Shown piece after piece: positions 23,968 through 30,865 of a DNA stretch of 64,000 nucleotides. The notes beneath the pieces are model-generated. The model did no database searches, was not told the DNA's origin, and saw only the letters and a program-made list of their open reading frames with translations. The stretch is taken from positions 1 through 64,000 of IMG/VR virus record IMGVR_UViG_3300025133_000042. The stretch is one strand, 5' to 3'. Made by a program: the position numbers and the translations under genes. The first letter of the stretch is position 1; each line of letters opens with the position of its first letter. The stretch is from a virus.

Positions 23968-24636
23968 TTAAATTTTCTTAGCGCGTTTGAGGTATCGCTC
24001 TTCTGTCTTGAAGGGTTTGGCGCCTCCAACTGGCAGCACAGTGTACTTTCTAGCGCCTTTGGTCGCGCTCAAGCTATTATCCGAAACATCAATGATTACA
24101 ACCATCTTGCCGCGATGGCGAGATGACTCGCCTGCAACGTTTTTTCCGTCGCGGATTTGAGCCATCGCGCCCGGTGCAAAGAGCGGAGGTGTCTCGGAAT
24201 TCGTCATGGCGCGTTGGACGTATTTGTTTTCCACCATCTTGCGGTAGAGCTTTTCAGAAGGAATGTAACTAGAATCATTAAGGATTCGATCAGACGCATC
24301 GCTAAAGTACGGCGGGTTCGCCTTGTAGTATCGCGCAGCGAACTCAGACTTTTGACGCTTGTCATCGTCAAAGCTCGCGCGCCATTCGCTAGCAGCCTTT
24401 ACGTTCTTCGGGTCGCTCTTTTTTTCAATTCGCTGAAAGATTTCATGCTGTTTGGAGGTGAGTCGACCCCACTTCTTAGCATTGTCTAGCAAAGAAGACA
24501 GGAAATTGCGTTCCCAGTCGGTCAGAGTAGTTACGCCGCGTGCTGCGACCCTCTCAATCCTTGAGATGAGATTCTTTGTCTCAGATGGATCAGTTGTCGC
24601 AGGTCGTCGAGAATATCGTCGTCGCGGGTAGCCCAT
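23968..24636 (-). CDS. Basic protein with C-terminal KxGDLV-like module
   Basis: 222 residues. The N-terminal 130 are basic and helical. The last 70 (FAPGAMAQIRDG ... RGKMVVIIDVSD ... KYTVLPVGG) resemble the strand plan of the small KxGDLV proteins. It may be a fusion of that module to an unknown domain. Own promoter and ribosome-binding site upstream. Confidence 0.5.
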   Translation of the reverse strand: MGYPRRRYSRRPATTDPSETKNLISRIERVAARGVTTLTDWERNFLSSLLDNAKKWGRLTSKQHEIFQRIEKKSDPKNVKAASEWRASFDDDKRQKSEFAARYYKANPPYFSDASDRILNDSSYIPSEKLYRKMVENKYVQRAMTNSETPPLFAPGAMAQIRDGKNVAGESSRHRGKMVVIIDVSDNSLSATKGARKYTVLPVGGAKPFKTEERYLKRAKKI

Positions 24637-24665
24637 GAGCCTCTCCGTGTCTTGGGTACATCTAA

Positions 24666-24693
24666 ACTATAGATACCAAGTTTCTTGAGTAAA
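24666..24693 (-). promoter_or_regulatory. Early-type promoter
   Basis: -35 TTTACT (24688-24693), 16-base spacer, -10 TATAGT (24666-24671), then GATGTACCC before the 24636 start. Confidence 0.6.
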
Positions 24694-25107
24694 CTAAAAA
24701 TATATCGAGCGTGAGACGCCAATACCATCGAAGGCGCAGCCTTCCTTGCGGATATCATTAGTGTCTTCGCCAATTCTCAAGAAAGAAAAGAATTCTTCCC
24801 ATGCGCGCTCGTAGGTTGTGCCGTCGCGGTGCTTTCCTGGCGGAGCTTCATCAAGACCATACTCAGACATATCATCACTAGCGAGAGCATCGATGAAATC
24901 GTTGATTGGGTCAATGTCTTCGTAGCCTTCGTACCACTTGATACTTGACCAATACACTAGCCAATCGCCAGAATTCTCATAGCCTGACTGGAAGGTGTCA
25001 GCGTTTTGACACATCTCCATGGACTTAGGATTCTTTGCGAGCATCGCCATAAAGGCAGGGGCAGCTTCGGGTGTAATAGCTAGCACAACTTCAGATCGAT
25101 AGCCCAT
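24694..25107 (-). CDS. Conserved phage protein (GYRSEV type)
   Basis: 137 residues from ATG 25107, which overlaps the upstream stop. The start MGYRSEVVLAITPEA matches a family of small phage proteins beginning M-G-Y-R-S-[ED]-V, known in many phages without an assigned function. Acidic and aromatic throughout. Confidence 0.6.
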   Translation of the reverse strand: MGYRSEVVLAITPEAAPAFMAMLAKNPKSMEMCQNADTFQSGYENSGDWLVYWSSIKWYEGYEDIDPINDFIDALASDDMSEYGLDEAPPGKHRDGTTYERAWEEFFSFLRIGEDTNDIRKEGCAFDGIGVSRSIYF

Positions 25108-25376
25108 TACTGACGAGCCTCCCACAAACGCCAGCCTGCTGTGCTAACTGACTGCTCCGTGGCGCCATCGATTTCTCGTCGCTTCGCGTGTGATGCGAAA
25201 ACTTCAGTGCCGTCTGGCATGCGAATGAGGTACTGTGAGCCTCTAATGTGCTCAAGCACGAGGGCGCCCTCGAAGCCTTTCTGTGTAATTACGGAGCCTT
25301 CGACGGCTCGACGTTCACGAGCGAATCTTGCTCGGTCTTCTGGCGAGAGTCCGTGACGGTTTTGTCGACGACCCAT
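25107..25376 (-). CDS. Basic protein with beta-rich core
   Basis: Start at ATG 25376 (MGRRQNRHGLSPED) with GGAGAG upstream; 89 residues. After a basic helix the text ALVLEHIRGSQYLIRMPDGTEVFA suggests an SH3/KOW-like barrel, so it may be a distant relative of the KxGDLV set. Coupled to the GYRSEV gene. Confidence 0.5.
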   Translation of the reverse strand: MGRRQNRHGLSPEDRARFARERRAVEGSVITQKGFEGALVLEHIRGSQYLIRMPDGTEVFASHAKRREIDGATEQSVSTAGWRLWEARQ

Positions 25377-25411
25377 TTTACTCTCCGTTGTACGGGTTGT
25401 TGTCTTCTTCA

Positions 25412-25440
25412 ACTATAGGGACATTATCATGTAAGGTAAA
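25412..25440 (-). promoter_or_regulatory. Early-type promoter
   Basis: -10 TATAGT (25412-25417) with TTTACC (25435-25440) 17 bases upstream, or TTACCT at 16 bases. Serves the 25376 start. Confidence 0.55.
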
Positions 25441-25449
25441 ATAATTTAT

Positions 25450-25629
25450 CTATCTACTTGAAATTAAAGTAGTATCCTCTGCTGACTGCCAGAACGTCAT
25501 ACCGTCGACATGACTCAAGTATTTGAAGCCTATCCAAATTTTGCTTGAGCCCAGCGAATCCGCATCAACAGCCATGACTATTCCAACCCGGCCACTGTTG
25601 TTATCCTCAATCAAATCACCGACTTGCAC
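25450..25629 (-). CDS. KxGDLV-family protein (59 residues)
   Basis: Begins with GTG at 25629 inside the 3' end of the gene before it (14-base overlap) and reads MQVGDLIEDNNSGRVGIVMAV. It is the last gene of the chained array. Core strands are present; the C-terminal half is less typical. Confidence 0.6.
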   Translation of the reverse strand: MQVGDLIEDNNSGRVGIVMAVDADSLGSSKIWIGFKYLSHVDGMTFWQSAEDTTLISSR

Positions 25630-25801
25630 TGATAAGCTCCAAGGCGTATCGGGCGCAGCTTCCCGGCTCGCGGTCTGGCATTGTCGACCACTTGACCCGG
25701 CATCGTCTGGCCTGAGCCTCTACCGAGATAATGATTCCAATACCATACATTTGCGGTGGTGCAACGGCTGGCCTCATTCGTACCAAGTCACCGACTTGCA
25801 T
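25616..25801 (-). CDS. KxGDLV-family protein
   Basis: 61 residues: MQVGDLVRMRPAVAP, GIGIIISVEAQARRCRVKWS, and an ending ELISASR produced by overlap with the next start. TAATG joins it to the small basic gene before it. Confidence 0.65.
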   Translation of the reverse strand: MQVGDLVRMRPAVAPPQMYGIGIIISVEAQARRCRVKWSTMPDREPGSCARYALELISASR

Positions 25802-25941
25802 TAGTCTCTCCAGCGAAGATGCTTCGCAACCTGACGTTTTGGCTTGCGCCTGCGACCCTTGCGGAAGTCATCGGCTCGCTTGTGATGGGCGCCAGCCTTG
25901 CCTGCATGCATCACTCGTGCGTCTATGCTTGCGTGTTTCAT
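25801..25941 (-). CDS. Small very basic protein (46 residues)
   Basis: ATG 25941 overlaps the upstream stop (ATGA). MKHASIDARVMHAGKAG is followed by an Arg/Lys/His-rich run; more than a third of residues are basic. Possibly RNA- or DNA-binding. Not a KxGDLV member although it sits in their chain. Confidence 0.5.
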   Translation of the reverse strand: MKHASIDARVMHAGKAGAHHKRADDFRKGRRRKPKRQVAKHLRWRD

Positions 25942-26135
25942 CTCCATCGCTCCAAATAAAGTGTGTTCGCCAGATAGGTGCTGCCCTCGGTATCCATGAC
26001 GCGAACAAAAGCCCGGTCGGTGGCGCCCGTGTCAACGAAGGACATAATCAAAGCCGGAACAATCTCGTTGTCGCGAGACATGGCCTTCACTAAAGCACCG
26101 GGCTTGATTTCATCTTGTCGAAGATATATGTTCAT
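25938..26135 (-). CDS. KxGDLV-family protein, leaderless
   Basis: 65 residues; IKPGALVKAMSRDNEIVPALIMSF is a variant core with G-A in place of G-D. The ATG is only six bases past the promoter -10, so the mRNA probably has no leader. Confidence 0.6.
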   Translation of the reverse strand: MNIYLRQDEIKPGALVKAMSRDNEIVPALIMSFVDTGATDRAFVRVMDTEGSTYLANTLYLERWR

Positions 26136-26141
26136 GCCTAC

Positions 26142-26169
26142 ACTATAGGAACGAAAAAAAATAATTAAC
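26142..26169 (-). promoter_or_regulatory. Early-type promoter, leaderless layout
   Basis: -10 TATAGT (26142-26147); the matching -35 position holds GTTAAT (26164-26169), a poor match. Only six bases separate the -10 from the ATG at 26135. Confidence 0.45.
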
Positions 26170-26342
26170 TAATCTTCTGCCCATTCGCAACGAATAATAC
26201 GGCTGCTCCCACATGCGTGACAGTTGCTGCCGACGGCATGCCGGGTCGCACGAGGCTTTGTGTGGTATTTGCAACCACATGAGCCGCAGTAGTAGTTGTA
26301 CTCTGCTTTCTTCTTCTCAGGTGGCTTCATCGCTGCAAACAT
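26169..26342 (-). CDS. Small zinc-ribbon protein (57 residues)
   Basis: Start ATG 26342 with GAGGAAG upstream. The centre has two Cys pairs, CGSC and CHAC, 26 residues apart with basic and His residues between: a zinc-ribbon pattern. The end is acidic (CEWAED). Likely a nucleic-acid- or polymerase-binding accessory protein. Confidence 0.55.
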   Translation of the reverse strand: MFAAMKPPEKKKAEYNYYCGSCGCKYHTKPRATRHAVGSNCHACGSSRIIRCEWAED

Positions 26343-26363
26343 CTTCTTCCTCTGTTGCTACTA

Positions 26364-26444
26364 TTATAGAGACATTCCCAGGATTAGAAAGGACGCCATC
26401 ATCATCACGAACCAAATCCCCTCTAGAATCTCGTATTTGTTCAT
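26364..26444 (-). CDS. Possible 26-residue membrane peptide
   Basis: MNKYEILEGIWFVMMMASFL follows GGGAGC by eight bases. A competing frame in the same stretch (ATG overlapping the stop at 26480, 57 codons) is also open, so which one is used is uncertain. A TATAAT-like box at 26354-26373 lies in this region. Confidence 0.35.
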   Translation of the reverse strand: MNKYEILEGIWFVMMMASFLILGMSL

Positions 26445-26479
26445 CTTTTTTGCTCCCATTGGCAATGAAAAACCATTCG

Positions 26480-26749
26480 CTATTTGACATGAGAAACCAC
26501 CATAATTTCCCAACTTTGATGTTTCCGAACTCTTGGCTTTGGCGTTGCCTCGTGAGGCAGGCTCTTCAGCCAATGCACAACGACATCGTATCGTTCTTCT
26601 TTCCATGCCCCAAGCATATTCGCCTTGTGGCGCTCGACGACGTGCTCTTTTGCCAGCACAAATCCGTACCATTCCGGCCCAGAGCTAGGGAGCCAAGCCT
26701 CGCGGACGACGGCGCCGGGCTGGAGCTTTTTAGCTTCCTTCAATTTCAT
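26480..26749 (-). CDS. KxGDLV-related protein
   Basis: 89 residues; the core is LQPGAVVREAWLP, WYGFVLAKE, YDVVVHWLKS, a looser form with a longer middle. ATGA overlap with the gene before it. Confidence 0.5.
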   Translation of the reverse strand: MKLKEAKKLQPGAVVREAWLPSSGPEWYGFVLAKEHVVERHKANMLGAWKEERYDVVVHWLKSLPHEATPKPRVRKHQSWEIMVVSHVK

Positions 26750-26928
26750 GGAGCCATAAACCTTTCCTTGTCTTCAGAAAAAGTATCGGTGGAGGCGTCA
26801 TCATTCTCTCTGTTGAGATTTGAGAGCAGGGCTTCAAGCACCTCAGCGCGCTCTTGCGCGGTATCCAGGCATTTAGAGCATTGCTCTTCCAGGGTTTGAG
26901 AAATAATGTCTTTCAAATTAGGATTCAT
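26746..26928 (-). CDS. Small acidic helical protein
   Basis: 60 residues, helical (LKDIISQTLEEQCSKCLD ...), no KxGDLV core. Sits between two family members with overlaps on both sides (4 and 11 bases). Function unknown. Confidence 0.5.
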   Translation of the reverse strand: MNPNLKDIISQTLEEQCSKCLDTAQERAEVLEALLSNLNRENDDASTDTFSEDKERFMAP

Positions 26929-27115
26929 TTAGAGCCTCCAGCCATCGTTCGCTGTTCCATGAATAGTCAGCGCAGCCACGGGGCGCGTCGAACCAGTATA
27001 CCCTGTAAGGACAGCCATTCGGGTTCGTAAGTTGTGGCCTGCTTACTTCTATTATAATCCCCAAGCTGTTGTGGTCAAGGGCATGATTGTTTTTTACCAA
27101 ATCACCGACTTTCAC
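26918..27115 (-). CDS. KxGDLV-family protein
   Basis: 65 residues: MKVGDLVKNNHALDHNSLGI, then YRVYWFD and a Trp-rich end. GTG start inside the upstream stop (GTGA). The last residues ALNES are encoded over the next gene's start region. Confidence 0.65.
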   Translation of the reverse strand: MKVGDLVKNNHALDHNSLGIIIEVSRPQLTNPNGCPYRVYWFDAPRGCADYSWNSERWLEALNES

Positions 27116-27348
27116 TTATCACCTGTACAGACTTTTGAGATTATTTTTACCAGACCTTCAGTCAGGGCATCTTCGCCTATGTCGCAGACGTAAGGAATAC
27201 TCGGCCACTTTATCTTCCATGAGGGCATCATGCCATCTGGGTATTCCGCTAATTCTCCAACTACGCCTACTTTGTAGCCTGGGCCGATAGCCACCACGAG
27301 ACCTATCTCGCCATCAGTATGGTCTTGAATTAAATCACCGACTTTCAC
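27112..27348 (-). CDS. KxGDLV-family protein
   Basis: 78 residues: MKVGDLIQDHTDGEIGLVVA, then a Gly-rich loop, WKIKWPS, and a longer C-terminal strand ending TGDK. 14-base overlap with the gene before it. Confidence 0.65.
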   Translation of the reverse strand: MKVGDLIQDHTDGEIGLVVAIGPGYKVGVVGELAEYPDGMMPSWKIKWPSIPYVCDIGEDALTEGLVKIISKVCTGDK

Positions 27349-27523
27349 TGAAAACCTTTAGTTCTAGTGCGTCGTACCACATACGACCGATTTCCTCAAA
27401 GTCGTCGAACCACTGTACCTCAAAGTAGACGGCGCCTTCGGCGCTCTCGTGGGAGTCCAGTACAATGCCTTTTCCTGGTGGATGTAGCCGATTGTTACGG
27501 ACAACCAAATCACCGACTTTCAC
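27335..27523 (-). CDS. KxGDLV-family protein
   Basis: Start is GTG 27523 (read MKVGDLVVRNNRL) inside the preceding gene's last codons; 62 residues with FEVQWFDDFEE and the overlap-made ending FSESR. Confidence 0.65.
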   Translation of the reverse strand: MKVGDLVVRNNRLHPPGKGIVLDSHESAEGAVYFEVQWFDDFEEIGRMWYDALELKVFSESR

Positions 27524-27701
27524 TGACAATCTCCAGATCTTCTTCTTCATACCACAGAAAGTCTTCAGGCCACTGGACGCATATGCTTAGCGCGGAGTGC
27601 CTCGACGACTCTATCATTATTACAATGCCGATGCCAGAGTCAATGTCCGACCCAAAAACTAGGCTTCCCTCTTTGCACCTTACCAAATCACCGATTTTCA
27701 C
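27510..27701 (-). CDS. KxGDLV-family protein
   Basis: 63 residues: MKIGDLVRCKEGSLVFGSD, GIGIVIMIESS, CVQWPEDF, ending EIVSESR. 14-base overlaps at both ends. Confidence 0.65.
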   Translation of the reverse strand: MKIGDLVRCKEGSLVFGSDIDSGIGIVIMIESSRHSALSICVQWPEDFLWYEEEDLEIVSESR

Positions 27702-27855
27702 TGAGTATTACCAACTGAGATTCCGGCCATTGTATTCGTTCGTCGCCACAAATAACTGTATACCAGCCACGCCAGGCCTCCGACGAAGAAACTATTAAGC
27801 CGAGCCTCTCGTCAGAAAACGAACCAATCAGCTTAACAATATCACCGACTTTCAT
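27688..27855 (-). CDS. KxGDLV-family protein (55 residues)
   Basis: Reads MKVGDIVKLIGSFSDERLGL, then WYTVICGDE and a short end ILSENR. It fills exactly the space between its neighbours with 14-base overlaps at both sides, which confirms it despite its length. Confidence 0.6.
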   Translation of the reverse strand: MKVGDIVKLIGSFSDERLGLIVSSSEAWRGWYTVICGDERIQWPESQLVILSENR

Positions 27856-28024
27856 TTAGCAACTCCAAAAGTTCATGCTCGATGGGGTAAAGCCCGCTAT
27901 GCTCAGGGCTACCAAACCAATGAATAATAGCCTGGTCTCCATACTTATCGCCGTCGATGTCCAAGATAATGCCGATATCTTTCGCGTGTGGATGTGTCCA
28001 CTTAACCAAATCACCGACTTTCAT
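27842..28024 (-). CDS. KxGDLV-family protein, leaderless
   Basis: 60 residues: MKVGDLVKWTHPHAKDIGII, IIHWFGSPEH, ending LLNESR. Its ATG is six bases after the -10 of a promoter that lies in the 3' end of the upstream gene, so part of the array can be transcribed from here without a leader. Confidence 0.65.
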   Translation of the reverse strand: MKVGDLVKWTHPHAKDIGIILDIDGDKYGDQAIIHWFGSPEHSGLYPIEHELLELLNESR

Positions 28025-28030
28025 GTCTTA

Positions 28031-28058
28031 ATCATAGGTACGGATTACGAGGAGTAAA
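28031..28058 (-). promoter_or_regulatory. Early-type promoter inside the array
   Basis: -35 TTTACT (28053-28058), 16-base spacer, -10 TATGAT (28031-28036), ATG at 28024. The -35 overlaps the 3' end of the gene at 28045-28251. Confidence 0.6.
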
Positions 28059-28251
28059 GAGTGTCGATTTGATTTTCGAGGACAGAGTGTCTGTACGGGT
28101 CATGGTTCGGACAATGGTTCCACTGAACGAAGTACCATGGTGTGTATTCTTTATCGGGCTGACCTTTGTCAATGCAGACGAGGAGACCAATACTCCCCGC
28201 GTCCCATATACGACCCTCTTCGAGGGCTATTACAATATCACCTGCTTTCAC
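28045..28251 (-). CDS. KxGDLV-family protein
   Basis: 68 residues: MKAGDIVIALEEGRIWDAGS, GLLVCIDKG, WYFVQWNHCPNH. It is the last gene of the upstream chain and ends in promoter sequence rather than in another start. Confidence 0.65.
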   Translation of the reverse strand: MKAGDIVIALEEGRIWDAGSIGLLVCIDKGQPDKEYTPWYFVQWNHCPNHDPYRHSVLENQIDTLYSS

Positions 28252-28447
28252 TAATTAACTCCAGTTCTTCAGGGTCGTGCCACAAAAAATCATCGTTCCA
28301 TTGAACGCGAAAACTCTTCCACGGTTCGGTCTCGCAGTCGCCGTCGATATAGGTGCCCTCGTCCATCATAGTAATGACGCCGGGGCCATAGTAAACACCT
28401 GATACCTGCCAGTTCTCTTTGAGCAGTGCAATATCACCGACTTTCAT
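28238..28447 (-). CDS. KxGDLV-family protein
   Basis: Start at ATG 28447 (MKVGDIALLKENWQ); 69 residues with VYYGPGVITMMDEG and FRVQWNDDFLWHDPEELEL. It is a close paralogue of the gene at 28612-28812, so these two are a recent duplication. Confidence 0.65.
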   Translation of the reverse strand: MKVGDIALLKENWQVSGVYYGPGVITMMDEGTYIDGDCETEPWKSFRVQWNDDFLWHDPEELELISESR

Positions 28448-28622
28448 TGTTACACTTTCCCAGTCGACGCATACGGCATCCACACCGATTGTCAATCCAC
28501 CGTTCGACTGTATTCCCAATGACTTCCATCACGGCCTCAAAATCTTCTTTGTTATCTAGGGAACGAGCATCGCACTTCTGTGCTAGCATATGTTCGATTT
28601 CTTTTACAAGATCATGCTTCAC
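28434..28622 (-). CDS. Small helical protein inside the array
   Basis: 62 residues from GTG 28622: MKHDLVKEIEHMLAQKCDA, helical, with a basic Cys-containing end. Not a KxGDLV core, yet it uses the same overlap device (11 bases upstream, 14 downstream). Confidence 0.5.
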   Translation of the reverse strand: MKHDLVKEIEHMLAQKCDARSLDNKEDFEAVMEVIGNTVERWIDNRCGCRMRRLGKCNNESR

Positions 28623-28812
28623 TGATTAACTCCAGTTCATGTGTTCCGTGAAAAGAAAAATCATCGATCCACTGTATTCTGTGAGAAACAAATCCCTCTT
28701 CGGGGTAGTCATCTTCGGGGTAGTCAGTTATAGATGTAATAACGCCAGGGCCATAGTAAACACCTTTTATCTGGTATTCCTCTTTGAGCAGAACGATATC
28801 ACCGACTTTCAC
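28612..28812 (-). CDS. KxGDLV-family protein
   Basis: 66 residues: MKVGDIVLLKEEYQIKGVYY, GPGVITSITD, HRIQWIDDFSFHG. Contains a short DYPE repeat (also a DNA repeat at 28701-28725). Close paralogue of the 28238-28447 product. Confidence 0.65.
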   Translation of the reverse strand: MKVGDIVLLKEEYQIKGVYYGPGVITSITDYPEDDYPEEGFVSHRIQWIDDFSFHGTHELELISEA

Positions 28813-28990
28813 TGACGACCTCTAAGTCATTGATATTAAATGTGTATTCAGTATCGAAAACTGCCTTAACAAAAGTAAAGTTGACCGCATCAGCCGGGTA
28901 TACCTGCGTGACTACGCCTATCGTGTCTTCGTATGCTCGACCCTTGCGGGTCTTCCGCATGGACAACCTTACCAAGTCACCGACTTTCAT
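28799..28990 (-). CDS. KxGDLV-family protein
   Basis: 63 residues: MKVGDLVRLSMRKTRKGRAY, TIGVVTQVYPADAVNFTFVKA, ending EVVSESR. 14-base overlaps at both ends. Confidence 0.65.
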   Translation of the reverse strand: MKVGDLVRLSMRKTRKGRAYEDTIGVVTQVYPADAVNFTFVKAVFDTEYTFNINDLEVVSESR

Positions 28991-29282
28991 TGACTTTCTC
29001 CAGAATTATCTTGTCGTAAAAACCGCCGGTGGTCTCGCGCTTGTCCATTGCGACGTTCTCCACCACTTCCATGCAAAGAGCATGTTCGAGACACAAAGCT
29101 CGCAACACTTCCCATATATCTGCTGCCTCTTCATAGCTAGGATTTTCAATAAATTCATTGAGTTCTTCATGCATCTTTTCGTACAAGCGAGCCCTGTATT
29201 CCTCGTCGTCTGCAATGTAATACTCGCATGTCCTGCCACTTTCCTCAATGATTCTGGGGATACCATCTCTAACCAGCTTCAT
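28977..29282 (-). CDS. MazG-like nucleotide pyrophosphohydrolase
   Basis: Start at ATG 29282, overlapping the upstream stop (ATGA); 101 residues. KLVRDGIPRIIEESG is followed by EKMHEELNEF and EEAADIWEVL, the EExxE ... ExxD metal-binding pattern of all-alpha NTP pyrophosphatases (COG4997/MazG superfamily). It probably hydrolyses non-canonical or signalling nucleotides. It is embedded in the KxGDLV array and ends with the same overlap-made NESR. Confidence 0.65.
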   Translation of the reverse strand: MKLVRDGIPRIIEESGRTCEYYIADDEEYRARLYEKMHEELNEFIENPSYEEAADIWEVLRALCLEHALCMEVVENVAMDKRETTGGFYDKIILEKVNESR

Positions 29283-29518
29283 TGTCTTGGCCTCTCGAAG
29301 CACGACATTTTCTGCCTCTTCGATACCTGCCCGCAGCGGGGACCGGACAGAGCAACAACGTCGATGGCGGACGCATAAACACCAGCATGTTCACCCATGC
29401 CGCATCGCTCCATCTCGTAGTCTTGCCCCTCCATAAAGCGTGCGGTGTACTCCCCACGAATAACATGATACAGAATTTTGTGATTGCCCTTGAGGCAAAC
29501 CAAATCACCGACTTTCAC
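29279..29518 (-). CDS. KxGDLV-family protein
   Basis: 79 residues from GTG 29518: MKVGDLVCLKGNHKILYHVI, then a longer middle and a basic end (CGQVSKRQKMSCFERPRQ) without the usual last strand. Confidence 0.6.
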   Translation of the reverse strand: MKVGDLVCLKGNHKILYHVIRGEYTARFMEGQDYEMERCGMGEHAGVYASAIDVVALSGPRCGQVSKRQKMSCFERPRQ

Positions 29519-29705
29519 TTATGACCTCAACCCATCCGTTGCGTACCGCAGTCAATATCAATCTCTGTGGGCTCTCATACAAGCTCCACTTGACCATAAC
29601 ATATTCTCCGTCTGGCCCTTCAACAGTACCATAGGAACGAACCTCGGACAAGACAAGGCCTAAATCACCGTCTCCTTTATCTTTAATCAAATCACCGACT
29701 TTCAC
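29505..29705 (-). CDS. KxGDLV-family protein
   Basis: 66 residues: MKVGDLIKDKGDGDLGLVLS, YVMVKWSLYESPQ, ending WVEVISESR. 14-base overlaps at both ends. Confidence 0.65.
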   Translation of the reverse strand: MKVGDLIKDKGDGDLGLVLSEVRSYGTVEGPDGEYVMVKWSLYESPQRLILTAVRNGWVEVISESR

Positions 29706-29880
29706 TAAAGTGCCCCTTCAAAATTTCTTCCATGGCGTCATGGATTCGATTTTCAAGCTCAATGGCGCGGGGTTTGTCCAAGTCTAAATCGAATGGAATA
29801 TCTACTCGACACTCAACAATATTTGGCCCGATTGCAATATGATATTGCGCGCCTGGAGTTTGGCATTTACGTTCCTTCAC
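29692..29880 (-). CDS. Small hypothetical protein inside the array
   Basis: 62 residues from GTG 29880: MKERKCQTPGAQYHIAIGPN, then a helix (AIELENRIHDAMEEIL). No KxGDLV core, but the overlaps with neighbours are the same. Confidence 0.5.
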   Translation of the reverse strand: MKERKCQTPGAQYHIAIGPNIVECRVDIPFDLDLDKPRAIELENRIHDAMEEILKGHFSESR

Positions 29881-30055
29881 TTACAACCTCGATGTATTCC
29901 TCCGACATAGGGCCTCCCATGTCAAAGCTAGCTTTGCATACGGGAGCAAGATTCCAATAGGCCGGGCCACCGATGTGGCCGCGTTCGGCCTCTGTGGTAA
30001 TAATATAGTAACCAATCTTTGCTGGTAAAACTTGAACTAAATCACCAACTTTCAT
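29867..30055 (-). CDS. KxGDLV-family protein
   Basis: 62 residues: MKVGDLVQVLPAKIGYYIIT, a Gly-rich loop, and YIEVVSEGT. ATGA overlap with the gene before it. Confidence 0.65.
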   Translation of the reverse strand: MKVGDLVQVLPAKIGYYIITTEAERGHIGGPAYWNLAPVCKASFDMGGPMSEEYIEVVSEGT

Positions 30056-30264
30056 GCTCTGCTCATAATATGAAACATATCGTCCTCAGTGCAGTAATCT
30101 TGCGATTTCCAAGGATCCGTTAAAATCTTACCTGAGTTCCAAGCGACTTCAACCATCAGCTCGTCGTCATTGTAATGACTTATATAAGTAGAAAGCACTA
30201 TTCCTATGTCGCCATCTGAGCAAGCAAGCACGTCTCCTACTTTTGGAGCATTTTCGCTTTTCAT
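30052..30264 (-). CDS. KxGDLV-family protein
   Basis: 70 residues; the core APKVGDVLACSDGDIGIVLS starts at residue 6, then LMVEVAWNSG. ATGA overlaps with both neighbours. Confidence 0.6.
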   Translation of the reverse strand: MKSENAPKVGDVLACSDGDIGIVLSTYISHYNDDELMVEVAWNSGKILTDPWKSQDYCTEDDMFHIMSRA

Positions 30265-30500
30265 TCTTGACCAAGCCTACTTGCGCTTATAATTTCCAAC
30301 TCGTGCGGCAGGTAGAGGCGCGCGAGTCTTTTGTGAGCCCACTGCACGCAAACAAGGGCTACATCACGGCTAGGTAGCATTACTGCGGTAACAATGCCGC
30401 CCCAATGGCAGCCAGCGCGATGTGCCACCAAATCACCAATTTCAGGGTGCCTTGCTGACTGTCTTAATTTCTGAGTAGCGGACACTTCTCTCGCTCCCAT
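30261..30500 (-). CDS. KxGDLV-family protein, start uncertain
   Basis: The core PEIGDLVAHRAGCHWGGIVT is clear, with ALVCVQWAHKRLARL after it. The ATG at 30500 (79 residues) has no good ribosome-binding site and would overlap the upstream gene by 59 bases; a nearer non-ATG start is possible. Confidence 0.5.
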   Translation of the reverse strand: MGAREVSATQKLRQSARHPEIGDLVAHRAGCHWGGIVTAVMLPSRDVALVCVQWAHKRLARLYLPHELEIISASRLGQE

Positions 30501-30618
30501 CTGATAAGCTGAGTAGCCTGTATTCTTGTTCGCCGGATCCGCGTCTCGGAAGGGCCTTGAGAACAATATAGTAACGAGTTGTCTCGTATAAAACAGAAAC
30601 TAAATCGCCTACCTTCAT
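30442..30618 (-). CDS. KxGDLV-family protein
   Basis: 58 residues from ATG 30618: MKVGDLVSVLYETTRYYIVL, EYRLLSLSDGS, with a basic last strand. Four bases after the upstream stop. Confidence 0.6.
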   Translation of the reverse strand: MKVGDLVSVLYETTRYYIVLKALPRRGSGEQEYRLLSLSDGSERSVRYSEIKTVSKAP

Positions 30619-30622
30619 GCGG

Positions 30623-30808
30623 CTAGGGAGCATACTCCTCGTCTGCCATGGGTGTGATAGTGACAACATTCTCCCACGTCATTGAGCCTTCGGGCCACAG
30701 AACCTTAAAGTCGACTGCGACGAGTGAGTCTGTGTGTGCTTCGCTTACGCGGGTGATGACTCCCATTGAGCCAGTATCAATGCACTTTACCAAATCGCCT
30801 GTAATCAT
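30623..30808 (-). CDS. KxGDLV-family protein, first of the array
   Basis: 61 residues: MITGDLVKCIDTGSMGVITR, VDFKVLWPEG, with an acidic end. GAGGAGG precedes the ATG and a promoter lies 30 bases upstream, so this gene opens the array. Confidence 0.65.
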   Translation of the reverse strand: MITGDLVKCIDTGSMGVITRVSEAHTDSLVAVDFKVLWPEGSMTWENVVTITPMADEEYAP

Positions 30809-30837
30809 CGAATCCTCCTCGATTCAGATACATTCAA

Positions 30838-30865
30838 ACTATAGTTACGCTGCTTCCTTAGACAA
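30838..30865 (-). promoter_or_regulatory. Early-type promoter opening the array
   Basis: -35 TTGTCT (30860-30865), 16-base spacer, -10 TATAGT (30838-30843), then TTGAATGTATC and GAGGAGG. It overlaps the upstream gene's stop region. Confidence 0.55.

Noticed and set aside
25450-30808. Regularly spaced repeats of AAATCACCGACTTTCA that could suggest a CRISPR array
   Set aside because: Spacing is 170-250 bases, not 60-70, and each repeat is the conserved start of a protein gene.
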